60,000 bases of DNA from Strigamia acuminata (Eukaryota; Arthropoda; Chilopoda; Geophilomorpha; Linotaeniidae). The DNA lies in contig OX442316.1 of the NCBI GenBank assembly GCA_949358305.1, positions 6,078,001-6,138,000 on the forward strand. The letters are read 5' to 3'. The notes under the pieces were generated by a model. It did no database searches and was not told where the DNA came from. It saw nothing but the letters and a program-made list of their open reading frames with translations. Made by a program: the position numbers and the translations under genes. This document shows positions 39,124 through 52,975 of this stretch, piece by piece (positions within the stretch are counted from its first letter, which is position 1; the number at the start of each line of letters is the position of its first letter).

Positions 39124-42100
39124 GATATTATTATTATTTTTTTTTTCGCTTTTTTTTCCTTCTGCCGCACAGAAACGCCGTCGAAAAATTAATTAGCAGT
39201 GATGGTGGGGTGACGGATGGATCAGCTGGAAACGTTTGTCGCTCAGCACCCAGTTCCCGCCAAATTGAAAGGCGCTTTTTCAGGCTTTTCTAGGGTGTTG
39301 TCTGCTGGTTCGAGGTGCTCTTGTGTGTTGGTGAAGGTGACGAGCAAACGGTTTAGCTTTTTGGTTTATGGTTTAAATGGGAGCCATGTTGGAGTGTATG
39401 TGTGTGTGGAGTCTCAGGTGATTTTTTTATTTTTTATTTTGTAATTAATTAATTTATTTTTTAAATTTGGGAGTTTTGAATTGGGGGTGTGTTTTATTTT
39501 TATTATTATTATTATTATTGTTTGATTTTTTATTTTTTATTTATTTTTTTAAATTTTGATTTTTTTTTTGTTTTTGTATAAGATTGTAATGTGGGAGGGC
39601 CGGGTCGTGGATGTTTAGTTCAGAATTAAAATATGGCGTCTGGACACCTGAAGAATTAGCGTTTCCTTTATAGTTGCCGCTTTGCTTTGAGTGATGCCGC
39701 CATTTAGGTAAAAATTTTGAGCTTTTGTTGTGTTTTTGTTGATAACCGAAGAGAAATGAAACACTAGGAAGTAATATTAGGAATATTTGCGAGGTAAATT
39801 ATTTTAATATGGAATTTTATTTATTTTTTATTTCTAAATTGGAATGATCACATCGTATTTCAATACGTAATTACGGAACATATGCAGATGAAATTTACTG
39901 CATTTTTATTCTTAATCAGACATATAGTTTAACTTTAATGGTAATAAAGCAGCAGTTTTTGTATAGACATTCCAGACTTCCTGATGAATAACAATAATTG
40001 CACTAGGTAGCCATGTTGTTATAAAACACAAGTTTGATGTAGAGAATATGATGGACGTACTGATACAGTGATACAGAGAAGAAAGCTCTTTGTTTGTCCA
40101 ATGCTTTTATATTCGAACAAATAATACATAAAGGTTTTTATGGCTATGTTTTACAATAGAGCGAAAAAAAATATTTGAATGGCAAATTTTGTACATGTAA
40201 TGAAATTATTGTCCAAGGACATAAAAACTGTACATTGGAAAATGCACGAAATGTCCGATTGTACATTTTATTGCTAAACGCAGCCGTAAAATTCGCTAAT
40301 GTTTGAAAAAATGGAATATTTCAGGTTTATAAAATATGTACTTGGGATAAATTGATGGCAGAATAGCAAGTTGAGAAATACGATCCGCCATATTGACATT
40401 TATGTGTAGATGGATCGTTATGAATAGAAAATATAGCAAATAATGAATCGATATTTTTTAATTCGACTTTTTTGTTTTTTGCACGATATTTTGACATTGA
40501 CACATGAAAATTTTTCTTGTCTTCATCATTTTATTCACGGAATAAATAATTAATGATATGATTACAGGTTAGACACTCAACAAGCGTTTATAATTTATTA
40601 CAGTCTTTTTTTGCACGTCCACTATGGGAATTTATCATTTGGCGATGCATTTCAGCGATACATCTAACGATTATAAATGTCAATTTGCAACATCCTCCTC
40701 GTGCTAATTGCGTTTGAACGATTTGACGTCCTCATTTCAATGTCTTGTACAAGAATTCGCAAACGCTCGTGAAAGGCTTGAATTTCCAAACGATATTTTT
40801 CGCTGTTGTTTGCTCGCTCCGAGGGCTCGAGGTTAGGCCTCGAGTCTTTCATTCTCTATACCTGGTTATTAGCGGCGAGATCAAAGCGCGGGAACGCACC
40901 AATCCGGAACAGGAGTTGCGGGATCATGCCGTTAAAATACTGCCTTTTGCCTTTCACACGTTTTGTAACGTCGTTGCGAGTTTTTTCTACTCCTCTTTGC
41001 ACAAGGTAAAATATGACCCTATGTCTCTCCCTCTTTTTCACCTTGCTTTTGCCACCCACTATAGTGCAGAGAGCAAAAGACCCTCATTTGATCATTTCGG
41101 GGGCCCACTTTTGAGCTGAATTGGGGAAAATTGATGCAAATCGATGATTTAATTGGTTTGATTCACAGGTATTAAAAAAATGGAATTATACGCGCTTACA
41201 AATTGTATTTGATTATTTTTTTTGGGTTATTTTCTGCTATTTACCACAAACTTGAAAGTTCTTTAAAAAATGGATTTTTTTGGCTGAAGTTTGTTATACA
41301 AGGCAGCCATTTTGATCCCGGTGTGGAAGCAAGTTGGATTTGTTTTTCGTTTGTTTTTCTGTTGTTTGTGCAATTTTTCATTGTCTATTCGGATTTTTAG
41401 TGTAAGTTTGTAGTTCTACAAACGGTTTTAGGTCATTTGTAGGCCATAATACGGTGTGTGTTGAAAGTTAACTCTTAAGACATTACTCAGAGTCACAAAA
41501 GCACTGTAATTCCAGTGTCCGAAAGTGACACAGGCGGCACGCTTTTGTAAAAGTCACTTCCTGCTAAATGAAACTGACAAATTGACCATAAAGTGTTGAA
41601 ATTGTGAACTATTCGAGAAAAAACACACACAAACCAAAAAACAAGACCCTTAAAACAAAGAAAACAACCTCTTTTGAATTTATATACACAGAAAAACTCC
41701 AAATGATCAGTTTAATTGCATCGCACATTTTTCAATACATTTTTATTATGTTCATCTTATCTGTATAATACGCAATAACCGCTTTGCTTTCTCCGTACAT
41801 AACATCTAGCGGAATTATTTACGATCACATCACGATGCATGATAATAAATTGTAACCATTGTTCAGTGACTGACAAATTTCATGATTTAACTTGATAAAA
41901 AAAATCGTAATTGATAAATCCGGTCATTTCTGCAATGTTATAGTTGTGTGCTAATTTTTCCTTTTTTATGCAAGTATAAATTGTCCTATTGATTTGGTGA
42001 TTAGGAATACAGATAGAAAAATGTTGGACTATAATGCCTAATTCTCAGGAGTGTAAAGGAAATAAATTGCAATTTTATGTAGCTCTTTATTGAAAGTCAG

Positions 42101-44389
42101 GGCCCCTTCACTGTCCCTATAAAATGCACCAATGAGAGCACGCTCGTCACGATTAATTTTAATAGCAAAGTCAACAACATTTTGCCGGCTGAAAGAAATG
42201 TAATGAGATGCTATAAAAAGCTGGAAAACAAGACCTCGTAAATTTGATCCAACAACCAATAGGCAAAACTTAACCAAACATTTTCCCAGATGAAAATTAA
42301 ATATATTTGTTGCTGTGGGTATATTTGTTTTGTTAAGCAACAATGTGCAGTCAAATTGACTGCAAAGGATCCTTTTGGCTCCCTAAGGACTTGTTCTATA
42401 ATCAGCAGAACAAAAGGGCACTAGGGGGTCATGTCAGCAAATCTTTTCCCCTTTCACTGCTTGACCACGGTTTCCTTTGATGCTCAATGACACGTGACTG
42501 GTGCAGTGGAGAGGAACTGCTCCTTAAACCATATCCGTTTACTTAGAGTGGAAAAAGTTGGTTTTAAAATTGGGGTGGGGGACTGACTAGAGGAATTTGC
42601 ATCTTGCAGTGTGCGAGGTTTTTTTTAACTAGGAAATGGTTGGCGGATTAATTAGACACGTTGTCGATAGATTGATTGAGTTGGCTTTGCTTTGCCTGCT
42701 CAGTGCTTGGGAGCAATGAAGATGGCCGCTGTCAGGAAACGAGTCAAAGTCGAAGGTGCACGCAACATCGCGGTCGCCAACCTGAATTCGGATGCTAATT
42801 TAATGTTTATTTTTAGAAGTATTAATTGAATAAAAAAGAAATGGGCGATAAATAAATGTTTTGGAAAAATGGAAGAATGTTTGATCAATAATGTATGAGT
42901 GGGGAAAAGTTGTGGGTAAATTAGTGGAAGGGAAAAAAATGGTTTGTGTTGGGAGAAAAAGTGAAGAAATGGTTGATAGTGTGCCGCCCCTTTGCTTAGC
43001 TGCATTTCCCATAGGGATAATAATGGGCACGAATTGATTTCAATTATTAGTATTTTTTTTTTTTTATTTAATTTCTGGAGATGGTTTTTTTTTTTTTACT
43101 TTTAATTTCATGACATTTATGTTATAGGAAGTTTTTAATTGTGATGATATTTTAAGTGTTTATAATAAGTTCTCCCATAATTGGGTTGTTTTCTAATAGT
43201 TTTAACAGCTGCTGTGGGTGTAATTAACCCTAGCAGCACCAAAGTTAAAATGAATTTTTTTTAGAAAATTTTAGAAAAGTTATGAAAATGGTTCTGATCT
43301 TTGATTGGGTTGAAATTTAACCAATTTGGTGGTTGTATAATTGAGACTGATGTCGAAAATGATGGGTAAACAAAGAAATTAATTTTTAAAAAATTTTTAA
43401 AAATTTATTTATGATGTTAAAACAAAATACACGAATTTTTATAGACTAAATCCTGTTTATTTTAGAAAAAAAAATCCAAAAAAAAAAAAAATTTTGTGGG
43501 TCAAAACTTAATGGTTGGGGCGGGTTATTTTAATAAATCACATTATGAATTTTTTAGGATTTCGAAAATTGAAATAATTTTTTTTTTTAAATACTTTTTT
43601 AATTGTTTTGTAATTAATAAACTTTTCACAAGTGTGTCAGAAAATGTATATTCGAAAAGGGGGAAAATAGGAAGCACACGCTGCCTAGACATTAGCTGTA
43701 ATGTCGGTATTACAAGTCTTTAATAAAGAAGGCAGGGGTTCTTTTAGCACCGCCCAGCGTCCATCATTACGAGCAGCTCAACACACTTTTCCCCTCAACC
43801 AACCCCTATGGCAAAAAAGTCAATTGAAAAATAAATTAAGTGGAAAAAAGTAGTTTAAAATATGTAGTAGTGGCTTAGCGTTAAGTTTTGAGCATTCCGC
43901 TCAACGTGCAGGACTCCCTTCTTCAATACACTGATTTAAGGGAACATAAATTTGGTTTTAATTCTTTGAAATGTTAATCAAGAGGTGGAAATGTTTTTTT
44001 TTTTGTTTTTAATGATGTTTTAACTGGAGATTTTGAATTTAAGAGTTTGATTTTTAATTATTATTGAATTTTGTTGATTTTGAATGGGAACGAGGATAAA
44101 GCATGGGTTTCAAATGGGTTCCCTGAAGGGTCTGAGCTGTGAGTTTGAGTGGATGTCAATTTGGAATTAGTTACGCATTGTCAGCCATCACTGAACATGG
44201 GTTGGTGTTGCGAAGAAGCATTTACTCATCCACCAAATGTTATTTTGCTTCTTACTACACATCAGTTAAGTCATGCGTTAAGGGTCTTGTAGATTTATCA
44301 TTTATATTGGATTTTACTTATGTAGCTTAAGTATTTGCTGGAATTGAGGTGAAACTTGAATAAAAGTAAAAATATCTGAGAGTATCTGT
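39124..44389. other. Ladybird upstream gene desert, part 1
   Basis: No gene is supported. A less AT-rich block at about 40660-41060 contains AGATCAAAGC (TCF-like, near 40881) and paired CTCGAGG words. It has some plus-strand open frames but no recognisable protein. The remainder is AT-rich with long T-rich tracts, for example 39430-39580. Confidence 0.4.
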
Positions 44390-44765
44390 TTTTGGAAATC
44401 TATTTTTTATTTATTTCACTTTTGGAAATTTAATTTATGAATTTATTTCAATTTTTGAAATCAATTTTTTTTATTTATCTCACTTTTGAAAATTTATTCA
44501 TGAATTTATTTTACTTTTGGAAATCAAATTTGTACTTATTTTACTTTTGGAAATCAAATTTGTACTTATTTCACTTTTGGAAATCAAATTTGTACTTATT
44601 TCACTTTTGGAAATCAAATTTCTACTTATTTCACTTTTTGAAATCAAATTTCTACTTATTTCACTTTTTGAAATCAAATTTCTACTTATTTCACTTTTTG
44701 AAATTAAATTTCTACTTATTTCACTTTTTGAAATCAAATTTCTACTTATTTCACTTTTGGAAAAT
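44390..44765. repeat. Tandem array of 30-bp repeats
   Basis: Eight well-conserved 30-bp units (AAATCAAATTTCTACTTATT plus TCACTTTTTG, with variants) fill about 44521-44760. About four more degenerate units lie on the left. Variants are shared by neighbouring units (GTACTT on the left, CTACTT on the right), as expected from stepwise local expansion. Because the unit is a multiple of three and lacks stops in several frames, it makes spurious periodic open frames on both strands. Confidence 0.9.
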
Positions 44766-47224
44766 TATTTGATTTTCACAACTTAAAATTTATTTTAAAA
44801 GAAAAATCTAAATTGTTTGGTTTTTGTAAATTGTGTAAATTCTAACTTAGAACTTTATACATATACAAATAACATCAGGTGAACAAATAGAACACTGCAC
44901 AATTTATTTGTTTGTTTTTCTCTCTACATAAAATTCTATTCATTAAAACTAAAAACACTCAAATTTAATGCCTCATTATAAATTCGACTTCCAAAAGAAA
45001 TAAACAAAAAAAAAATCCTTTAAAATGTGTCTGACTACAAAATGAGCACTAAAATGATGTTTGTAAAAAATTGCATCGTCTCGTGTCTTGTAGTTACAAA
45101 TCAAACTTCTCTCAGTTAAAATAAAGACGTCTGTAGGTATACGTATAATTAAGGTGTACATGAACGTCCATTGGTTACGGGTGGATTCAAACCCTTATTG
45201 TGTCTGAGCGTTTCCAAATGCTCCCGTCGCCTACAGGGCCATCTGAAAGGGATTCGCGGCACCAAATCATCAATTTCCCATCATACGGTGTAATTTCCAG
45301 CGTCACCTTAGGCCTCATCTTTAGTCGTCATGGCAACATTCATTTTTCTTCTTGAAAATAAGCTCTCGTTCTCGTATTTGTAATTTAATTTTTTTAATTT
45401 TAATTTTATTTATTTATTTATAAATAATTTATTTAAAAGACTTGAAAAATTGCACTTTTTTCATTCGAATGATTTGCTTATCTCGAAGGGAAGTTGGTCT
45501 TTGAATGGGCGGATCTCTTCTTTGTGACTGGTTGGTTTGGTCGCTCGAGTTTGTCCAATGGGAAATCAAGTGTTATGGCTCGTTAGAAGCTCACCCTCTC
45601 TCCTTTTCTACTCTCTGATTCATTTTTTTCTTCTCTTTTTATGCTTTTTTTCTTTCCTTCTTTAAATTACTAAGTTTTTGAGTCATTAGATTTAAAAATA
45701 CGTATGGTTAGTGGATAGTGGAGTTGTTTATTGCTCGTGCATGTAAGGAGTTATTAATGGTGGGCTAAAATAAGATATAGGAGATTTAATGATTTGCACA
45801 GATGGTAAGATGAAGGAAAATTGTCTGCTTGAGGAGGAAAAAAATTGATTTGAAGTTAAAGAGTGCGTGGAAGGCATAAAAGGAAATAAAATAGATTTGT
45901 GCTGGAGATTACACATGAGGAAAATCATCAAAAGAAAAGTATCTGATTGGGATGGAAGATATACACCGCGATTTACAATCAAATTGATCAAATCTTAGCC
46001 TTGTGTAAACAAGGAATAAATTAGACGAAATCAATAGAACCAAACATATGATAGAGCTAAATGGTTTTCAAACTGTACAAATTTCAATGAAGATTTGCGA
46101 ATATAGTTTGTAAGGAATGTACAAATTCTAAAAAAAATTTATGAATGCATTTTCAACTAAAATTCACAATTTGTTGTGTACAAAACTGCAGATATTCCTG
46201 TGCCGCCATAGCTTTAGTACTGCATATATAGAGTATATGGTAATACAGGTAATAAGGTTGTTTACTCGAGCATCATGCATTATTTAATTCAATAAATTAA
46301 TTATTTTTTATACAGAATTAATGCTTTTTATTGTAAATTGCAATCTAAGCTTATTTGTGACTGCTGGAGTGTTTGGCACACCATTTTCTTTGATTGATAA
46401 TTTGTGATGCTGTCCTTGCGCATGAATAAACGACATTTATGCAAATTTTCTACAACCGACTGGTCGTTTCGTGACTCCAATCCAAATGCATCCAACTTCT
46501 ATCCGACAGCATCCACACAAAACACATCAACTGCTCGGCTTCTTCTTTTTCTATTGGCATTTTAATTTGACGCTGTTGTTCATCCGAAACCTCTTATTTT
46601 TGAAGAACACAGAATACACTTGACAGTTTGGATGATTCGGAATAAGTCGTTGAGAAGTTTCACTTCTATCGTGCGGCTTTAAACGCGCATACTTTTGTTT
46701 TAAATTAATAAACTCGATGCTAAAGAAATGTATTTATTTGTATTACTCGGTGCTTGGGATTTTATTGGGCATGAAAAAGGATTGCATTGAATAGACAAGA
46801 CTATTGTCAAAATTGTCACTTCCTATTCGAGCATTTCCAGCTCACCTTTAATAATTTGTTTTGAATGGAAGAAGAAAAAAAAGTAGCAGAAAGCTGTAAT
46901 TACCTGTGTTTATGGCTTTTATATGGATTTATTATACACTTGAATTGTAAAGTTTACAAAGCTTCCATTGTATGCCATTGTAAATTCCTCACGTTTGAGT
47001 CAGCCCTCAATTTCATAGTGGAATAGTGTGAAGCTTTCGAGGGGCTGTGAGGGCCTTTGAGGGGCCGTGGAGCTGAAATTGAAATTCTCGCCTAATTTTC
47101 ACTCTCTAACAACACAAGGAATATTGGATTCGGTGTTGCAGCACACACCTGTGAAAAATCTGGGTGGGCACACAGAATGACACGTAATTAGTTTGCCGTT
47201 TTCTCTCATCCTCATTCGTCCATT

Positions 47225-47237
47225 TTACCATGGTAAC
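47225..47237. promoter_or_regulatory. RFX-type X-box-like palindrome
   Basis: TTACCATGGTAAC contains a perfect 12-bp palindrome and matches the RFX consensus GTTRCCATGGYAAC except for the first base. It is followed by GC-rich DNA. Function is not shown. Confidence 0.35.
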
Positions 47238-47750
47238 CATCACGAGAGCCGCAAGGTATAATAACTCGATCACTGCGTTCTCGTTGTGTGGTCATGGCGG
47301 TGCCGGGGCCTTTGTGCTTGGTGACGCCTCCGGGGCTGCTGGGACTGACCCACGTGAAGGTGGGTGGGCAAAAAGGCCTGCAAAACCTGGACCTGCCAAC
47401 ATTCACCCCACCCACCTCTCTCCTTCATCATCTTCTTTGAGTGTTAGCCCGTTATGACTCAATTTGATGCTGTAATTAAAGGTAAAATACGAGCGACTTG
47501 TCTGAGTCGGCCATTGGCATGCAGAAGGTGCATCTCAACTTAATCACGTAATGTCCGAGGTTTAGCTTGACTATACTGCACCCTAGACCGATTAATGAGC
47601 TCGTAGAAGATACACAAGGGTCGGAACAAGTCTGTCCTATTGAGAGATGTGCTCACGCAACTCAAATATGTGGAATAACATTAGTTTTTTTGGGTTTGTT
47701 TGGCAATACAGATTGATTGACACGAAGGAGGTGTTGGAATTCTAAAAATT

Positions 47751-47790
47751 GTGCAAATTTGTGCAGATTTGGGCAGATTTGTGCAGATTT
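47751..47790. repeat. Four 10-bp direct repeats (GTGCAGATTT)
   Basis: Four adjacent copies: GTGCAAATTT, GTGCAGATTT, GGGCAGATTT and GTGCAGATTT. Confidence 0.8.
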
Positions 47791-50700
47791 GAGAATTTTA
47801 ATAGTGTTTTGTTATTTTTCTAAGTTATTTTGATGTTGGAATTTATTGTTTGAGTTGAGGATAAATATTCTTTCATCTCGAATTTAATTTGGCCATAACG
47901 GAAAGTCTTCCTTATATGTTAGCGTGTAGTTTAAATTAAAACCTGGAGCAAATTGTCTTCCGCCTATTCAGCCATATGCGAGCAGTTGAAGGCCGTGAAA
48001 TGTACACCCTGCCTTGTGATTTATACACAAGGTAAAGTTCTCACTTTAATTTACTTCTTCATTATGCATTAACCAGCATATATCAAAGCTTTATACGTGC
48101 AGATATGCGTTTAAAGAGATAAAAATTATCAATTATTAATTTTTTTTTTCTGAAATAATTTGGAATTTGAGGAATTGGACACGCGAAGATGTTTGTTTAA
48201 CCTATAAAAGTGTGGAAGTTTATTATTATTTTTATTCATGTTTCAGTGCATTTTTCAGTTTAGAGCGAAAGAAGAATAAATAACTACAACAAAAGCTTAA
48301 TAGACCTTTATATGTTTGTGGCATTGTAATTACTATGCAGAGTCGAAATGAAATATTTTATAGGGACATTCGATGGACGACACTTGTAATTAGTGGTGAC
48401 AGGACAAAACATTTTTATTATATACGAGCCACAACAGGCGTGTAAAATCCAAGGTGAAGTCAATAAATGACCATAAAAGTTGAAATTTCCGAATTGTAAC
48501 TCCACCTAACTGTGTAAATATCATTTTTACAATATTTTCCTGGTGGACCGTGAGTCCGTGACCACCAACCAAACGGTCGACGGATTATTTTAATTTTTTT
48601 GTCTTAAACAGGTGCTCGAATTGGCAATAGTTTTGTTTTTCCGACTGATATTGTGCTCGTACGACACACCTGCGATTTTTAAGACATCATTAAAAGGAAA
48701 TAAAGTCGAGTTGACTGGTAAACAATTTTATATAACTCACCAGGTTACACCTGGGGGAAGGGTAAAAAAAGGGAGACGACAATCATCAATGTGCAGTTTG
48801 TTGCACCTGCCAAATTAATCACTAGAGTCGAGCAGGTTGGGGGTTAGAAGGATGGTCCTTGTAGCCAATGCAAAGGCGGTCTCTTTTAAGTTGTGGCGCC
48901 GTCTCGGTAATTGCAGGACCAGGGAGCTATTTACAAACACTTACCAGGCGAATAAAGATACCCAGAGTCATGGCAGTAACAAGTTAATTGTAACGCCAAC
49001 TTGCGAAAAAGTGTGGTGGCCTCAAACAGAGATATTGTCAACTAATGGGTGTTGATGGCACGCAAAAACAAGTATTATGGATTTATTTTTGTTTTGTATT
49101 TTGTGGAGATTTTTGGTTGTCAAGCGCTCGCATCTAATTTAAATTTGCGAGTGATGAGCGCTGAGCGGAATGCCGTTTATGTGCCCGTGTGGATAATATA
49201 AGATCGAGTTGTTTGTTGTTGGATATTTAGTGCAGAGCGGTTCATTCCACACATTTTTCGGGCAACGAGATGAGCGCAGCGGCATTTCATCAGGATTGTG
49301 TCACGGCGAGCAAATTGCATAATTTAAAATGCATTTACGTTGTGCTGGAGAGCTGTCTCGGAATATGAATTCTCTTCTCTTTCTCTCTCGCTTTGAACAT
49401 CTCATCCATTTGAGTGGGGTTAATGGCAATCCAGAGTGACATGTTGGCACATAGGCAGTAATGTGCAACTTTAGACCATTGTACGAGCTAGTACATAGTG
49501 ATAAAATTTATGGCGCTCAATCTCATTACGACTTGACCTTCTTTGCGAGGTTACACTGCACTAAATTTACTGCCGGTACAATTACATTTCTTTGTATATG
49601 TTGGAATTAATTGGAAGGAATCAATTGACTTGAGAATAATGATTAAAGTTGTATTTTTTTTTAAAAAAAATAAAAAAACATGAAAATAAATAATTAAAGC
49701 GGATGTGCAAGCTGTTTTCTCGTAGATCTTTGCTCGATATTATCTTGTCCTTGTGATGTCGACGTTTAAAGCATATGGGGGGTTGCCAAGAAGGTGCTCT
49801 CCATCTTAAATTATACCTGGTAAATTTGTTTGCAATAAATTTAAATTGTCTGGAACAAAAACAAATCACTCGTTATAAGAGCATGAAGGGAAGAGTTCTT
49901 TCCCTCGGTGCTATTTTGAGGAGAGATTTCCTTCTCGATTTGTCTCTATGACGACCAAGCCTCTATATTTTCCTCCTCCTTGCGTCCATAAAAGAAGATG
50001 GATGGCGATGCTGATTAAGAGGACTGTTCAAATCGCCAAACATGTTTTAGCGGCGCTCAAGTTGTACTTGAAAGAGATGAAATATTGGCGCGGACCGAAA
50101 TAAAATTTGTGAAAAAAAAAAAATGAAAATAAATAAATAAAAAAAGTGAAAGGAATTAAAGTTAAAGTGTTGTGATTTTTTTTACACGCCTTTTTTGGAC
50201 ACACCCACGACTATAAATACAATTTTTTATTTGATGGATTAATTATTAAGTAATGGGGAGTTAAAAAAATACATTCAAAATCAATTAATACAAAGATAAG
50301 CACTAAAAAATTTAATACATCTCTATTTATATTATATAAATTTTTTTAGCAATAAACAACAAATTATAACACGCTAACACTCAAATTTGGTTGTAATTTT
50401 GCATTTCAAGAGAGTTTTTAATGGTGAAATAACACGCAAAGCAGAAAAAGGATAATTGACTCGAATTTTTAAAATAAAAACGTCGTGGAAAAAATAAATG
50501 GTTTGAAAATTTCCCTTCCCGCCAATGAGACTAGTGAGCACGAGACCGTTACTACCGACGACGCCGAATTTTCTTGAAACCCTCCTCGTGTAATTGAAAC
50601 CAGGACCGCGTATGCTGCATGAAAACAGATTACGAGATGCTATCAGTTGAGAAAGAAATGACTGTGATGCTGCTTTCATTTATCCGAACCAAAATTCTGC

Positions 50701-51560
50701 CTGCGCCCACTTATTTAATTGCCCACTCGCTCCCGCTTTTACACGTACCCGCGCCATTCATCTTCACCAGCGAGAGAAATTGGTGCTCGTTTCTCATGGA
50801 CACGTGCGAATACCGCTTTCCATGAAATGTTAGCGTTCCGCACATGTTTATACACCAATTTCTTCTCCTTCTTTTATTTTTTAAATTTTTTTTTTTTTTT
50901 TTTGGTTTTAAACTTAAACACGTGTGTTTTCTTTGGGATTTATTCAGTAAATGTAGGACAAAATTGGATATTTTTACCTGGTATTGTTTGCACAGCATCC
51001 GGTTGAGGGGGATAAATCTGATTGCAATTTGTTAGCAATTAAGCGTAAAGTGAAACTGAGCTAAGGCTGCGTGGCGGTAGCTGAGCGAATTTTATGTAAT
51101 GGGAATAAGGTGAAAGGTCGGGTCCCTCTAGGTAATTAACCCAGTGGGATTTGACTGCAGTCTAACTAATGATTTCCTTGTTAAGTTTCAAACGTCTTCA
51201 GTAGTTTCAGTTGCTGAAATTTTCCTGAAACAACTTGACGAATACACACACATATATATCTTTTTTATATATTTTTTTAGTGCAGATGTGCAGCTTTACA
51301 CCAGGCTGATGATATCGAGAAAAAAAAGGGAATAAACGCCCTTAGAAATTGAGGTGTGTGTGACCCTTGGGACAAGTTTACACCGAATTAATTTTTTTTA
51401 GTGCTTTTGATAGAGAGGAAAAAAAGTGATATAAAAGAAAATGTTAAGGTGGAAACTTTTATATTCATGTAATCGTAAAAAAAAAAATCGTGCGGAGTAA
51501 TTACTACATAGAAATTGATCTTTTTTTATTGATGCAACACAATGGCGCATTTTTTGCGGG

Positions 51561-51600
51561 TGATTTGCACGATTTTGCACGATTTTGCACGATTTTTGAG
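51561..51600. repeat. Three 10-bp direct repeats (GATTTTGCAC)
   Basis: Copies at 51561-51590 followed by a partial one. The unit resembles the 10-bp repeat at 47751 when rotated. Confidence 0.75.
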
Positions 51601-52639
51601 GCGAATTTAGAGAAAAATGGAAATGCTTTTGGTTGAACATAATAAAGATAATTAACGAGTGAATAGATATTTGTTCGGAGGTTGGATTTCTGCGGGTGCG
51701 ATGTAAGACCGCACAAAGTTTGCGCGCGCCTTGATTAAACTTGTCATGGGTAGTAGACCGCGAGTCTGGCTCGGTTGCGACGGCGCCGGGAATCCGCTTC
51801 CGGACGCCGCTACGTCGGCTGACAAGTTGACGGCCATCCATCGTGTCCGCGCGGCGCATCAAAGAAGACTCGGTCGCAGAGTTTGCCCGTTAAAAAGTCG
51901 AGAAGAAGTATATTGTAACAAGTCAATCAATTAGCAAACGCTTGTAAAAATTTGCTTTGGAAAGAAGATGACGTTCGTCGGCTGTTGGCCTCGTTGTAAT
52001 GTGAGAACGCCAGATGAGCACTTGTTTACAAAGCCAATTAGCAGACGTCTTTTTTTTTTGCCCTTTTCGGGCGGGGGCGGCCATGACTGTCTTCCCCTCT
52101 TTTCCTGTCGTGGACTGTGACAAATTATTTGAAATTGGGAATGAGACGCTGCCATTTTTTTGCCTGCGTCGTGAAGCATCTGGGGAAAAGTTGCGTGGAG
52201 AAAGCACGATTGAAGTTGGTTTTCTTTGGGCATCCGCGTAACCCAGAAATGACATAGTGAGTGGTTCCGCCAGCCTATCATCGAGAGATAGTGATCCGGG
52301 ATGGATATGTGTCAGAATCGGTTGTCGTGAGACTTTTTTCGGAGGATGGGAGGATGGGAGGTTGTGTTTGTCTCTCTAAAATGGGAATTTTAACTCTGTT
52401 TGATCTATGTCTGGTTAGTTTGTCTAGACCGCTGTTTGTACGTCAGGTTTTCCATTCAAAGTTTATCGGCTATGGAAGACAGAAATTACAGTAAAAACGT
52501 GTTTGGATAAGGTGAAACAACAAAATAAAAGCGCTCAAAATGCAGTTAGAAATAAATGGACAGTGACGGGGCAATATAACCAAATGAATCAATAATTCAA
52601 CATCAATCTATAACTAATAATAATTTAATAATTACACTA

Positions 52640-52975
52640 ATAATACAAGTAATCAACAATAATACCCAAAAAAACACAACAATAATACATAAAAAATAAA
52701 CAGAACAATAATACATAAAAAATAAACAAAACAATAATACACAAAAAAAGACAACACAAAAACACAACAACAATACCCAAAAATACAACAATAATAGACA
52801 AAAAACAACTTTAATACACAAAAAATACAACAGTAATTAATACACAAAAACAGAACAATAATTAATACACAAAAACAGAACAATAATACACAAAAAAAAA
52901 AACAATAAACAATACACACAAACACAACAATAAACAATACACAAAAACACAACAATAATTAATACACAGAAAAGC
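52640..52975. repeat. Degenerate A/C-rich tandem repeat
   Basis: Repeats of about 17-30 bp built from ACAATAATACACAAAAA. The plus strand is almost free of G. Periodic minus-strand open frames over it (rich in Cys/Phe/Val/Leu) are artefacts of the repeat. Confidence 0.8.

Noticed and set aside
44437-44786. Long periodic open frames on both strands over the 30-bp array
   Set aside because: They arise because the unit is a multiple of three without stops. There is no start context, splice support or domain, and several frames are open at once.
45184-45200. Minus-strand GGGTTTGAATCCAC resembling a tRNA T-arm
   Set aside because: No acceptor stem or anticodon arm pairs around it.
47212-47457. 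Overlapping open frames in the GC-rich patch at 47.3 kb
   Set aside because: Both strands are open because of composition, and there is no domain or splice context.
51398-52281. Several 60-150 codon frames around 51.4-52.3 kb
   Set aside because: They are mutually overlapping, low in codon structure and without family similarity. The longest ends in homopolymer-derived residues.
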